DNA of 64,000 nt from DASUAS01 sp963841415 (GTDB taxonomy: Bacteria > Actinomycetota > Acidimicrobiia > IMCC26256 > DASPTH01). A program made the translations under genes and the position numbers. The notes under the pieces were generated by a model. The model was not told the origin of the DNA and ran no database searches. It saw nothing but the letters and a program-made list of their open reading frames with translations. The stretch covers positions 1,488,001-1,552,000 of the forward strand of contig CAWJCN010000001.1 of the NCBI GenBank assembly GCA_963841415.1. The letters run 5' to 3'. This document shows, piece by piece, positions 16,637 through 25,671 of this stretch. Position 1 is the stretch's first letter. Every line of letters begins with the position of its first letter.

Positions 16637-17869
16637 GTGACCGTCACCGACATCTACTACGACCCGTGGGACTACACGATCGACGCCGACCCCTACCCGG
16701 TATGGAGGCGGCTGCGTGACGATGCGCCCGTCTACTACAACGAGCAGCACGACTTCTACGCGCTGAGCCGCTACGACGACGTCCTGAACGCGCTGGTCGA
16801 CGCCGACACGTACAAGTCGGGCCACGGCATCGTGCTCGAGATGATCACGCCCGAGCCGTACGACAACATCGAGATGATGATCATGAAGGATCCCCCCGAG
16901 CACACGCGCCTGCGCAAGCTCGTGGCCCGGGCCTTCACCCCGCGTGCCATCTCTGATCTGGAGCGCCGCGTGCGCATGCTCTGCGGGGAGTTCCTCGACA
17001 CCGTCGCGGACCAGGACGAATTCGACTACGTCGCCACGTTCGCGGGCCTCCTCCCGCCCACGGTCATCCTTGCCCTGGTGGGCTACCCGGACGGCTTCGC
17101 GAAGCAGTTCCGAGATCTCGCCAACAAGACGCTGCACGTGGAGGAGGGTGACACCCACCAAGGTGGCATGGTCTCGATGCAGTCGATGCAGTCGATGGTG
17201 TCGGAGAACGGTGAGATCGGCCAGGAAGCGTTCTCGATCATCCCCGAGCTCATGGAGCAGCGGCGCCAGGACCCGCAGGACGACCTCCTGACCGGTCTCG
17301 TGCACGCGGAGGTGGAAGAGGACGGCGTCACCCGCACGCTGACGCTCAACGAGATCCTCGGTTTCGTCCAGCTCATCGCGCTGGCGGGCACCGAGACCGT
17401 CGCGCGGTTGCTCGGGTTCGCGGCGGTGACGCTGGCGCGCCATCCCGACCAGCGCCAGGAGCTGGTCGACGATCCGTCGCTGCTCACCAACGCGGTCGAG
17501 GAGCTGCTGCGCTACGAGGCGCCGTCGCCCATCCAGTCGCGGTGGGTCGCGCGCGACGTGGAGCTGCACGGTGTGACGATCCCCCGCGGCGCCCGCTGCT
17601 CGCTCCTCAACGGGTCGGCCGATCGCGACGAGCGCCACTTTCCGGACCCCGACCGCTTCGACATCCACCGCGACATCGACCGCCAGCTCGCGTTCGGCTA
17701 CGGCGCGCACTTCTGCATCGGCGCGGCGGTGGCGCGCCTCGAGGGTCGCGTCGCGCTGCACGAGACCCTGAAGCGCTACCCCACGTGGGAGATCGACGAG
17801 AGCAGCCTCGAACGCATCCACACGTCGACGGTGCGGGGCTACACGTCGGTGCCCATGCGGGTGCGCTGA
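16637..17869 (+). CDS. Cytochrome P450
   Basis: A soluble bacterial-type P450 of 410 residues. Seen in order: KDPPEHTRLRKLVARAFTPR (C-helix region), the I-helix oxygen-activation motif LAGTETVAR, the K-helix ExxR in EELLRYEAPSP, and the haem-binding loop FGYGAHFCIGAAVARLE with the axial Cys. All key elements are intact. GTG 16637 follows a GGAGGAAG ribosome binding site. It overlaps nothing upstream and is followed immediately by a CoA-transferase whose GTG directly abuts its stop. A monooxygenase next to acyl-CoA activation enzymes fits oxidation of sterol, terpene or fatty side chains; the substrate cannot be read from sequence. Confidence 0.93.
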   Translation: MTVTDIYYDPWDYTIDADPYPVWRRLRDDAPVYYNEQHDFYALSRYDDVLNALVDADTYKSGHGIVLEMITPEPYDNIEMMIMKDPPEHTRLRKLVARAFTPRAISDLERRVRMLCGEFLDTVADQDEFDYVATFAGLLPPTVILALVGYPDGFAKQFRDLANKTLHVEEGDTHQGGMVSMQSMQSMVSENGEIGQEAFSIIPELMEQRRQDPQDDLLTGLVHAEVEEDGVTRTLTLNEILGFVQLIALAGTETVARLLGFAAVTLARHPDQRQELVDDPSLLTNAVEELLRYEAPSPIQSRWVARDVELHGVTIPRGARCSLLNGSADRDERHFPDPDRFDIHRDIDRQLAFGYGAHFCIGAAVARLEGRVALHETLKRYPTWEIDESSLERIHTSTVRGYTSVPMRVR

Positions 17870-19102
17870 GTGGGCGCACTCTCCCACCTGCGCATCTGCG
17901 ACCTGAGCGGACAGCTGGCCGGGGCCGGGGCGACTCGGACCCTCGCCGCGTTCGGCGCCCAGGTCATCCGCATCGAGGACCCGGTCAACCAGGGCTCGTG
18001 GGACATCGTGCGCGGCGCGCCACCGTTCGTCGACGAGCGGCGCGGCATCGAGCTCGGCGGCGGCTTCAACAACCACAACGTCGAGAAGCTCGGCATCACG
18101 CTCAACCTGCGCACGGAGCGCGGCAAGGAGCTCCTGCGCGCGCTGGTCGCGGTCTCCGACGTCGTCACCGAGAACTTCGCCGCCGGCGTGATGGCACGCC
18201 TGGGCTTCTCATACGACGACCTGCGGGCGATCAAGCCCGACATCATCTACGTGTCGAACAGCGGATTCGGCGCGTGGGGTCCCGACTCGGCGTTCAAGAC
18301 GTGGGGACCGATCGTGCAGGCGATCTCCGGACTCACGTTCAGCTCCGGCCTCCCCGACCAACCGCCGGCGGGGTGGGGCTTCTCCTACATGGATCACATG
18401 GGCGCCGACATCATGGCCATCGCCATCCTCGCCGGGCTGATCCACCGCAACCGCACCGGCGAGGGCCAGTGGATCGACATGGCGTGCACCGAGGCCGGCA
18501 CCACGCTGGTGGGCCCCGACCTCCTCGATTACTCGGTCAACGGCCGGCCGCTGCGGCGCGAGGGCCAACCCGACTCGAACCACAGCCACGCGCCGCAGCG
18601 CGTGCCCCACAACATCTATCCCGCCGAGGGTGACGACAACTGGGTCGCGATCGCGTGCCGCGACGACGACGACTGGAAGCGCATGGCCAAGGTGATCGAC
18701 GAACCGTGGGCCACCGACCCGCGCAACGACACCCTCGCCGAACGCGCCGCGGTGCAGGACGCGCTCGACGCGCGCATCGCGATGTGGACTCGCGCGCGTG
18801 ACCGGTTCGCGGTCGCGGAGTCGCTGCGCGCCGCGGGGGTGCCGGCGACGATCGTGGCCCGCCCCGGCGACCGCATCGACCACGACCCGGGCACGAGCGA
18901 ATGGGGGCTCTGGCCCACGGCGCACCACCGCGAGATGGGCGACGTGCGCGTCGACGGCATCCCGATGCACCTCTCGGAGACCGACTGGTCGATCACACGC
19001 GGCGGCCCGTGCCTGGGTGAGCACAACCACCAGGTGCTCTCGGAGCTCCTCGGCCTCGACGACGCCGAGATCGAGCAGCTGGCGAAAGACGGCGTCACGT
19101 GA
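17870..19102 (+). CDS. CaiB/BaiF-type CoA-transferase family protein
   Basis: Class III CoA-transferase-like protein (410 residues). The N-terminal Rossmann part contains VIRIEDPVNQGSWD, then GITLNLRTERGKELLRALVA, SNSGFGAWGPDSAFKTWGP and GEGQWIDMACTEAG. In formyl-CoA transferase the catalytic Asp sits in the motif AMQDA. The aligned position here reads ACTEA, so Glu (about residue 208) replaces Asp. The gene starts with a GTG right after the P450 stop and overlaps the next CoA-transferase by four bases (GTGA). Two overlapping members suggest a heteromeric enzyme of the kind known for BbsEF. A CoA acceptor for a P450-oxidised acid is plausible. Confidence 0.85.
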   Translation: MGALSHLRICDLSGQLAGAGATRTLAAFGAQVIRIEDPVNQGSWDIVRGAPPFVDERRGIELGGGFNNHNVEKLGITLNLRTERGKELLRALVAVSDVVTENFAAGVMARLGFSYDDLRAIKPDIIYVSNSGFGAWGPDSAFKTWGPIVQAISGLTFSSGLPDQPPAGWGFSYMDHMGADIMAIAILAGLIHRNRTGEGQWIDMACTEAGTTLVGPDLLDYSVNGRPLRREGQPDSNHSHAPQRVPHNIYPAEGDDNWVAIACRDDDDWKRMAKVIDEPWATDPRNDTLAERAAVQDALDARIAMWTRARDRFAVAESLRAAGVPATIVARPGDRIDHDPGTSEWGLWPTAHHREMGDVRVDGIPMHLSETDWSITRGGPCLGEHNHQVLSELLGLDDAEIEQLAKDGVT

Positions 19103-20336
19103 GCGATGACGCGCTGGTCGGACCGCTGCACGGTCTGACGGTGATCGAGCTGGCGTCGGAGCACGCCGCGCTCGCGGGCAAGATGCTCGGTGACCTCGGC
19201 GCCGACGTGATCGTCGTCGAGCCCACTGGCGGTCACCCCAGCCGCACCTACGGACCGTTCGCCGGCGATGTGGAGGATCCCGAGCGGAGCGTGTGGTGGT
19301 GGCACTACAACACATCGAAGCGGGGGGTGGTGCTGGACCTCGAGACTGCGGTGGGCGCCGACCGGTTCCGGCGCCTCGTCGCCGCTGCCGACATCGTGCT
19401 CGAGGGCGAGGCCCCCGGCGCGCTGTCCGCGCTCGGCCTCGACCATCCGGAGGTCCGCGCGGGCCACGAGCAACTCATCTGGGTGTCGGTCACCCCTTTC
19501 GGCCGCACCGGCACGCGTGCGCACGATCCCGCGACCGATCTCACCCTCCTGGCCGGCGGCGGTCCGGTGTGGAGTTGCGGCTACGACGACCACTCGCACC
19601 CGCCGGTGCGCGGCGGGGGCAACCAGGCGTTCCACATCGCCAGCACGTGGGCCGTCACCGGCGCGCTCACCGCGCTCGGTGGCGCGCGACGTCATCGGAC
19701 GCGGGCAGCACGTCGACATCAGCATGCACGCGGCGTGCAACGTGACGACGGAGATGGGCAGCTACGGCTGGCTGGTCGCGGAGGAGACCGTGCTCCGCCA
19801 GACCGGGCGCCACGCCATGACGACGATCAGCATGCCCACGCAGATGCAGTGCGCCGACGGTCGCTACGTCACCACCGGGTTCCCGCCCCGGTCGCAGCGC
19901 GACTTCGAGGCGCTCGTCGACTGGCTCGAGACGCTCGGCTACCGCGACGAGTTCCCCGAGACGATGCTCCTCGACCTCGGGGTGGAGCGCGGCGGCGTGT
20001 CGATCGCGGAGATGGCCACCGATGATCTCGCGCGCGAGATCTTCGGTGCCGGCCGCGAAGCGCTCTGTTACATCGCCGAGCGCATTCCCGCGCGCGACTT
20101 CTTCGTCGGCGGCCAGACCCGCGGACTCGCATGCGGCGTGGTCGCGTCGCCCGAGGAGGCGTTCGAGTCGGAGCACTTCGTGGCCCGCGGCTTCCAGGTC
20201 GAGGTCGAGCACGACGACCTCGCGCGCGGTGAAGTACCCCGGCGCGCCGTTCCTGATGCCGGCGTCGCCGTGGCGCATCTCGGGTCGCGCGCCGCGCATC
20301 GGCGAGCACGACGCCGAGATCCTCACCGAGCCGTGA
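19099..20336 (+). CDS. CaiB/BaiF-type CoA-transferase family protein (two frameshifts)
   Basis: Second class III CoA-transferase of the pair. Seen: LTVIELASEHAALAGKMLGDLGADVIVVEP, RGVVLDLETAVGADRFRRLV, WVSVTPFGRTG, GRGQHVDISMHAACN and C-terminal YPGAPFLMP. The frame breaks at 19683-19688 and again at 20221-20228. Both are CG tracts, and restoring one CG pair at each gives a continuous protein. The expected catalytic Asp position reads SMHAA, i.e. Ala, so this subunit is probably not catalytic alone and may be the partner of the preceding gene. GTG start overlaps the upstream stop. The stop overlaps the convergent nucleoside hydrolase by 14 bases. Confidence 0.78.
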
Positions 20337-21324
20337 GCAGGTCCTCGATGCGTTGGTTCAGTGCGGCTTGGTCGACCACGTGCACGTAGACGTCGTGCGC
20401 ACGCGTCGACGACTCCTCCCATGACAGCCCGCCCTGGGCGTTGATCACCGCGGCGCCGCCCTGGCCCAACTCCGAGAACGCACCCGGGAGGTCGCCGACC
20501 GCGTAGAGCAGCGTCGGCGCATCCCAGTCGCCGTCGGTGGGTGGACCACACCCGAACAGGTCCTCGTACGCGAGCCGCATGGGATGGTTCGCCGCGACCG
20601 TCGTGCAGAGCGATGCACCGACTTTGGTCGCGACGCCGACCGTGCCGTCGGCCCACGAGATGGGACCGGGCCACCCGGGCTTCGCGACCACGGCGGTCGC
20701 GGCGTCCATGTCGATCAACTGGTTCGTCACCGGCCCGATTCCACCGGGGAAGAAGCCGTCCATGATCACGAGTCGTCTCACCTTGCGCGTGATGAGCTTC
20801 GGACCGTCGCGACTCTCGAGCAGTCCGGCCAGATTCGTGTAGCCGCCGAGCGAGACGATGGTGACGCTGTGCTCGGGCGCGCTCGACAGCAGCCGCCGGT
20901 AGAGTGCGACCGCGCCGGGCACGTCGTGGCTGTCCTCGACCGAGTGCGGGAGCTTCGCGGCCAGTGCGTCCGTGTAACCGTGGTCGAACGCTCCGGAGTT
21001 GCTGCCCGCGACGGCGCCGAGGGGGAGGTCACCATGGTGGTACGCCGTGTCGATGCCGTCGATCGCGGCGACGGCAACCGGGTTGGGGACGTCGGAGACG
21101 ACACCCAGGAGCTTGATCCGCCCGCGCGTGTCGAGGACGTTCGCGATTCCGAGCGCGGTGACGTCGTCCCACCACTTGGAGAAGTCGGTGTCGATGATCA
21201 CGTGCGCCACTCGTGCCGGTTTCGTGGTCGACGACGCCGACACCGGCGCCGACGCGAGGACGACGGTCGCGGACGACACCGCGACGACGATCGCCGCGAT
21301 CCACGCTCGCCCTCTCCCCGCCAT
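20323..21324 (-). CDS. Secreted nucleoside hydrolase-like protein
   Basis: Inosine/uridine-preferring nucleoside hydrolase (IUNH) family, 333 residues. ATG 21324 (MAGRGRAWIAAIV) gives a clean signal peptide ending near APVSA-S. A longer form would add residues before the signal. The calcium/ribose site signature appears as HVIIDTDFSKWWDDVTALGIANVL, a variant of DTDxGxDDxxA. Later conserved patches are VTIVSLGGYTNLAGLL and RRLVIMDGFFPGG. Export suggests scavenging of extracellular nucleosides or a related glycoside. It stands alone and converges with the CoA-transferase. The substrate is not certain because the motif is altered. Confidence 0.8.
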   Translation of the reverse strand: MAGRGRAWIAAIVVAVSSATVVLASAPVSASSTTKPARVAHVIIDTDFSKWWDDVTALGIANVLDTRGRIKLLGVVSDVPNPVAVAAIDGIDTAYHHGDLPLGAVAGSNSGAFDHGYTDALAAKLPHSVEDSHDVPGAVALYRRLLSSAPEHSVTIVSLGGYTNLAGLLESRDGPKLITRKVRRLVIMDGFFPGGIGPVTNQLIDMDAATAVVAKPGWPGPISWADGTVGVATKVGASLCTTVAANHPMRLAYEDLFGCGPPTDGDWDAPTLLYAVGDLPGAFSELGQGGAAVINAQGGLSWEESSTRAHDVYVHVVDQAALNQRIEDLLTAR

Positions 21325-21374
21325 ACCCGAATACTGCACCCTTTCGGCACGGCGCGTGCTGCACACTGGCGAGC

Positions 21375-21683
21375 GTGTATGAGCAGAGCATCACGGTCTT
21401 CCGTTCGCGCCTGCGCGACGACGTGCCCGACCGGTACGCGACGCGGGCCGCCGAGCTGCTGCAACGGGCGGAGGGGTTTCCCGGCTTCGTGGAGTTCAAG
21501 CAGTTCGTCGCCGCCGACGGTGAACGGGTCAGCCTGATCACCTTCGACACTGCCGAGCACGAGGCCGCCTGGCGCGACGACCCGGTGCACCGCGCGGCTC
21601 AGCACGAGGGTCGCGACGCCTTCTACTCCGAGTACGACATCTCGGTCTGCCGGGTGCAGCGCCGCCACCGCTGGGAGCGCTGA
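21375..21683 (+). CDS. Antibiotic biosynthesis monooxygenase-like (ABM) small protein
   Basis: A 102-residue dimeric alpha/beta-barrel protein: YEQSITVFRSRL, YATRAAELLQRAEGFPGFVEFKQFVAADGERVSLITF, AWRDDPVHRAAQHEGRDAFYSEYDI. This fits the ABM domain pattern of strand-helix-strand with a conserved His and Trp. Such proteins act as small monooxygenases or bind and degrade reactive metabolites. Start GTG 21375; divergent from the nucleoside hydrolase. Followed by two larger barrel-like proteins. Confidence 0.7.
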   Translation: MYEQSITVFRSRLRDDVPDRYATRAAELLQRAEGFPGFVEFKQFVAADGERVSLITFDTAEHEAAWRDDPVHRAAQHEGRDAFYSEYDISVCRVQRRHRWER

Positions 21684-21752
21684 CCGTCCGTTCCGGCGTC
21701 GAAGTTGCGCAAGAGTTCCGCCACTTTGACGCATGTTCGGGGCGGGGGGAGG

Positions 21753-22496
21753 ATGCCCGGCGTGCTGTTCCTCCACGAGACCCATCTCGTCGCCGGCTAC
21801 CACGAGGACGCGTTCGAAGCGGCGTTCCGCGACCACTGGCTGCCGGTCCTCGCCAAGGGCGACGACGCGCGCCTGCTCTGGTACTGCAACCTCGCGCACG
21901 GCAGCACGTGGTCGTACCGCGTCGCGACCGTCACCGCGGTGCGCGATGGTGCCGCGTACGAGCGGCTGGCGCGCCGCATCCAGCAGGGCGACCTCCAGGA
22001 CTGGATGCGCGAGCTCGACACCTACCGCCACGACGTGCACGCGAAGGTGCTCGTGCCGTTGCCGTGGTCGCCGCTCGCGGACCTCGACCTCGCTTCCGTA
22101 CCCGGCGCGGGCGTCGACCGCGAGCCGGTCGTCTACATGCAGGACACGATGTGGCCCTATGAGGACAAGTTCCTCGACTACATCGAGGCGTCGGGCAGCG
22201 TGTACGCCAAGTCGCTCGAGCACCGCGACTCTGGAGCACCGCGGTTCCTCGACATCGAAGCTGGCTTCCAACCCGCGTTCGGGTCGCACGTGCGTCGTGA
22301 GGTGGTGCTGATGCAGCGCATCCTCGACGTCGAACGCCTCCAGGGCCTGCTCACGACGGACATCCCGTCCGAGATGCGGGCACCGGGGACGTGGATGCAC
22401 GACGCGCTGTCGTTGCGCGACCAGTGGGAGAGCCTCCTGCTCCGGACGACTCGCTGGTCGCCGGCACCACTCGACTCGACCGCGGAGATGGCCTGA
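21753..22496 (+). CDS. Dimeric-barrel-like protein, first of a tandem paralogous pair
   Basis: A 247-residue protein I can describe but not name. Two repeats are suggested: LFLHETHLVAGYHEDAFEAAFRD, with LLWYCNLAHGSTWSYRVATVTAV, and later VVYMQDTMWPYEDKFLDYIEASG with RREVVLMQRILDVERLQGLL. This recalls NIPSNAP- or EthD-like ferredoxin folds. ATG 21753 follows a GGGGGGAGG ribosome binding site. It ends with a one-base stop/start overlap into a paralogue of the same length. Shared motifs between the two: GDxARLLWY, RVATVTAVRDG / NVVTITGVRDG, RAPGTxMxDAL. Confidence 0.6.
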   Translation: MPGVLFLHETHLVAGYHEDAFEAAFRDHWLPVLAKGDDARLLWYCNLAHGSTWSYRVATVTAVRDGAAYERLARRIQQGDLQDWMRELDTYRHDVHAKVLVPLPWSPLADLDLASVPGAGVDREPVVYMQDTMWPYEDKFLDYIEASGSVYAKSLEHRDSGAPRFLDIEAGFQPAFGSHVRREVVLMQRILDVERLQGLLTTDIPSEMRAPGTWMHDALSLRDQWESLLLRTTRWSPAPLDSTAEMA

Positions 22497-23206
22497 TGTT
22501 GTTCGTCCACGAGCTGCACCAGGTCGTCGGCGCGAAGGAGGACGAGTTCGAGGCGCTCTTCTGCGACGGTTGGATGCGCACGTTGGCCCAGGGTGACGAG
22601 GCTCGGCTGCTCTGGTACATGAACCACGCGCACGGTAGCGGTCCCGCGTACAACGTCGTGACCATCACCGGAGTTCGTGATGGCGTCGCATGGCAGCAGA
22701 TCGACGAGCGACTGCGAGCCGGCGACCTGCGTGGCTGGGCGCGTGACGTCGACCGGTGCCGCCACCAGGTGACGGCCAAGATCATGCTGCCGGTGCACTG
22801 GTCACCGATCCAGGAGGTCGACTTCGCCGATGTGCCGACCGACGGGCGCGAGCACGAGCTGCACCTGTTCATGGAGGACACCGGCTGGCCGACGTCATCA
22901 CTCGACGAGTACATCCAGGCGTGGGACGACATCTACCGCCAGCCACTGCTCGCGTACGCCGACGACATGCGCGCCATCCCGATCGACATCCAGGCGTGCT
23001 TCCAGAACGCACACGGATCGTCCGTGCGGCGCGAGGCGATGCTGTGGCAGTACATCCCGGACCCGGCGACCGTGACGCATCTCATCGCCACCGACCTGCC
23101 GTACGAACGACGCGCGCCGGGCACCTACATGTACGACGCGCTCGCGTTCCGCGACCAGTGGCGCAGCCGGTTGCTCAGGACTGCGGCCTGGTCACCGCTC
23201 TACTGA
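22496..23206 (+). CDS. Dimeric-barrel-like protein, second of a tandem paralogous pair
   Basis: A 236-residue paralogue of the preceding protein: LFVHELHQVVGAKEDEFEALF, GDEARLLWYMNHAHGSGPAYN, LHLFMEDTGWPTSSLDEYIQAW, SSVRREAMLWQYI, YERRAPGTYMYDAL. The start codon overlaps the upstream stop by one base, so the two are co-translated and probably form a heterodimer or act in one pathway. The 3' end overlaps the convergent GH3 gene by 15 bases. Function unknown. Confidence 0.6.
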   Translation: MLFVHELHQVVGAKEDEFEALFCDGWMRTLAQGDEARLLWYMNHAHGSGPAYNVVTITGVRDGVAWQQIDERLRAGDLRGWARDVDRCRHQVTAKIMLPVHWSPIQEVDFADVPTDGREHELHLFMEDTGWPTSSLDEYIQAWDDIYRQPLLAYADDMRAIPIDIQACFQNAHGSSVRREAMLWQYIPDPATVTHLIATDLPYERRAPGTYMYDALAFRDQWRSRLLRTAAWSPLY

Positions 23207-25615
23207 CACCACGTGCGCGATGTCGGCCGACGATCGGCCGACGTGCAGCTCGTACGGGCCCGGATCGACGCGCCACTCGTTGTCTCTCGGGTACCAGTAC
23301 GCGAACGCCCGTGGGTCGAGGGTCAGCTCCACGACGGTGTCTTCACCAGGATCGAGCGAGATCTTGGCGAACGCCTTCAGCTCCTTGGGCGGGCGGGTCA
23401 CCGTTGATGACGTCGACGGCGCCACGTAGCACTGCACCACTTCGGCGCCGCGCCGCGGGCCGGTGTTGACGACCGGTACGCGCACGGTGACGACGTCGCC
23501 GGAGCCTTCGACGATGGGCACACCGAGCGAGAAGGACGTGTAGGAGAGGCCGTGCCCGAACGGGAACCGGGTGGGCAGGTGGTGGGCCTCGAACCCGCGG
23601 TAGCCCATCAGCACGCCCTCCCCGTAGCGCACCTCCCCGAACTCGCCCGGGAAGTTGCCGTACGACGGGCTGTGCTCGAGGCGCACCGGGAAGGTCGTCG
23701 GGAGGCGACCACCGGGTTCGGCGTCGCCGAGCAGCACGTCGCTGAGCGAGTTGCTCATCTCCTGACCGCCGAACCAGGCCTGGACGATCGCGGGCGCGTC
23801 GTCGGCCCAGTCCATCGTGACCGGCGAGCCCGTGTTGACGACGACGACGGTGTTCGGGTTGACGGCCACGGCCCGGGTCACCAACTCGTCCTGCCGGCCG
23901 GGCAGGTCCATGGTGGCGCGGTCCTCGCCTTCCGACTCCCAGTCGTCGTTGGTGCCGACCATCACGATGACGGCGTCTGCCTCGCCCGCGACGGCGATCG
24001 CGCGGTCGAGCAGGTCGTCGGGGTTCGGTCGCCGGTGACCCACCTTCATGCCGCGGAGGAAGAACGCGTCGGGCGCCACCGCGAACTCCGCCACGACCTC
24101 GACCGCCGTCCCGGCCTGCAGCTCGACGGAATGCATGACCTCGGCGCTGGCGAACCCGAAGAACTCGGTACCCGGACCCGGCGGATCGGCGACACCGTCG
24201 AGCACGACGGCACCGTCGAGCAGCACTCGCCCGCGTCCGCCCAACTGGGTGAACGAGAAGGTGTGGAGGCCGCTCTCATCGGGGAGGTAGGTGGCGCGGG
24301 CCCGGTACGAGAAGTTGCCGGACTCGACCCCGGCCGGCAGCGGATCGACGACCAGCAACTTGCCGTTCCGGTACGTACCCCGAGCGACCGGCTCGCCGCT
24401 GAGGTCCGGACCGGCGAAGTACTCGATCGCGAACGGTGAATGGAGCGGCGCCGCGGTGCGGTCGATGTCGACGCCCCGCGCGTACCGCACGTCGACGCGG
24501 TCGCCGAGCTTGTCGCGCAGCGCGTCGAGCAGGCTGATCTCGTAGTGCGCGGCGAGGTTCGCCGATCCCCCACCCATCATCTGCGGTCGCTCGGCATTGG
24601 GGCCCAGCACCGCCAGCGTGCGGATTCCCGTCGCGTCGAACGGCAGCACGCCCTCGTTCCGCAACAGCACGGTTGCGGCGGTCGCAGCTTCCCGCGCCAG
24701 CGCGCGGTGCTCGGGTCGGTCGATCGAGGTACTCGCCCACGCCGGATCGTCGTCGAGCGCGCCGATGCGATCGAACACCTGCAGCAGGTGCGCCACGTGC
24801 TCGTCGAGCTCGGTTTCGGGAACATCGCCGGCGGCCACCGCGTCACCGAGGAATTTCCCGTAGAACGCGCCCGGTCCCGGCATCTCGAGATCGAGCCCGG
24901 CGGCCGAGGAACCGACGGTCGAGCCCGCGCTCAACCAGTCGGTGAGCACGAACCCTTCGAACCCCCACTCGCCGCGGAGGATCTCGGTGATGAGCTGGTG
25001 GTGCTCGGAGCAGTGCGGACCGTTGAGCCGGTTGTACGCGGTCATGATCCCGAGCGCGCCGCCTTCACGCACCGCGAGCTCGAACGGCACGAGGTAGAGC
25101 TCGCGCAGGGCGCGCGCGTCGACGACCGAGTCGATGGTGTGACGTTCGAACTCGGCGTCGTTCCCGGCGAAGTGCTTCACCGTCGTGACGACACCCTGCG
25201 ACTGCACGCCGCGCACGAACGCGGCCGCGGTCTTCCCCGAGAGCAGGGGATCTTCCGAGTAGCACTCGAAGTCGCGCCCGCCGAGCGGTGAGCGATGGAG
25301 GTTGACCGTCGGCGCGAGGAGCACCCGGCACGCCTTGGTCAGTGCCTCTTCGCCCAGCATCACGCCGACCCGCTCGACCAGTGCGGGATCCCAGGTCGCC
25401 CCCAGCGCCGAGCCACAGGGGGCGCACACCGCGGTCTCGCCGCCGAGTCCGAACAGCGCACTCCCCCGGGCGCCGTTGGGCCCGTCGGTCACGCGAATCG
25501 GCGGGATGCCCACCCGCTCGTTGGCGACGAGCGTCCACATGTCGGCGCCGGCGGTGAACGCCGCCTTCTCCTCGACGGTCATCGCGGCAATCAGCGCAGC
25601 AAGATCACGGCTCAT
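23192..25615 (-). CDS. Glycoside hydrolase family 3 beta-glucosidase-like enzyme with PA14 insert
   Basis: An 807-residue GH3 enzyme. The TIM-barrel domain contains IRVTDGPNGARG, LLAPTVNLHRSPLGGRDFECYSEDP, VKHFAGND and the nucleophile motif FVLTDWLS. The second domain contains AVLGPNAERPQMMGGGSA. A PA14-like insert follows (IEYFAGPDLSGEPV through LHTFSFTQLGGRGRVLLDG). The general acid/base region is TNDDWESEGEDR, and a C-terminal fibronectin III-like domain (RFPFGHGLSYTSF, VTVRVPVVNTGPRRGAEVVQCY) closes the protein. ATG 25615 is chosen because upstream residues read as noise. No signal peptide is seen, so it is probably cytosolic and acts on imported glycosides. It stands alone. Confidence 0.92.
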   Translation of the reverse strand: MSRDLAALIAAMTVEEKAAFTAGADMWTLVANERVGIPPIRVTDGPNGARGSALFGLGGETAVCAPCGSALGATWDPALVERVGVMLGEEALTKACRVLLAPTVNLHRSPLGGRDFECYSEDPLLSGKTAAAFVRGVQSQGVVTTVKHFAGNDAEFERHTIDSVVDARALRELYLVPFELAVREGGALGIMTAYNRLNGPHCSEHHQLITEILRGEWGFEGFVLTDWLSAGSTVGSSAAGLDLEMPGPGAFYGKFLGDAVAAGDVPETELDEHVAHLLQVFDRIGALDDDPAWASTSIDRPEHRALAREAATAATVLLRNEGVLPFDATGIRTLAVLGPNAERPQMMGGGSANLAAHYEISLLDALRDKLGDRVDVRYARGVDIDRTAAPLHSPFAIEYFAGPDLSGEPVARGTYRNGKLLVVDPLPAGVESGNFSYRARATYLPDESGLHTFSFTQLGGRGRVLLDGAVVLDGVADPPGPGTEFFGFASAEVMHSVELQAGTAVEVVAEFAVAPDAFFLRGMKVGHRRPNPDDLLDRAIAVAGEADAVIVMVGTNDDWESEGEDRATMDLPGRQDELVTRAVAVNPNTVVVVNTGSPVTMDWADDAPAIVQAWFGGQEMSNSLSDVLLGDAEPGGRLPTTFPVRLEHSPSYGNFPGEFGEVRYGEGVLMGYRGFEAHHLPTRFPFGHGLSYTSFSLGVPIVEGSGDVVTVRVPVVNTGPRRGAEVVQCYVAPSTSSTVTRPPKELKAFAKISLDPGEDTVVELTLDPRAFAYWYPRDNEWRVDPGPYELHVGRSSADIAHVVSVER

Positions 25616-25671
25616 GGCCGCGGAGCGTAACCCCCGTTGCTTCACCGAGGTCAGCGAGGTTGGGTGTGGGG

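Noticed and set aside
13582..16653. 1023-codon open frame on the minus strand
   Set aside because: It covers the molybdopterin oxidase, whose plus-strand frame has all family motifs. The antisense product is Arg/His/Val-rich with no recognisable domain.
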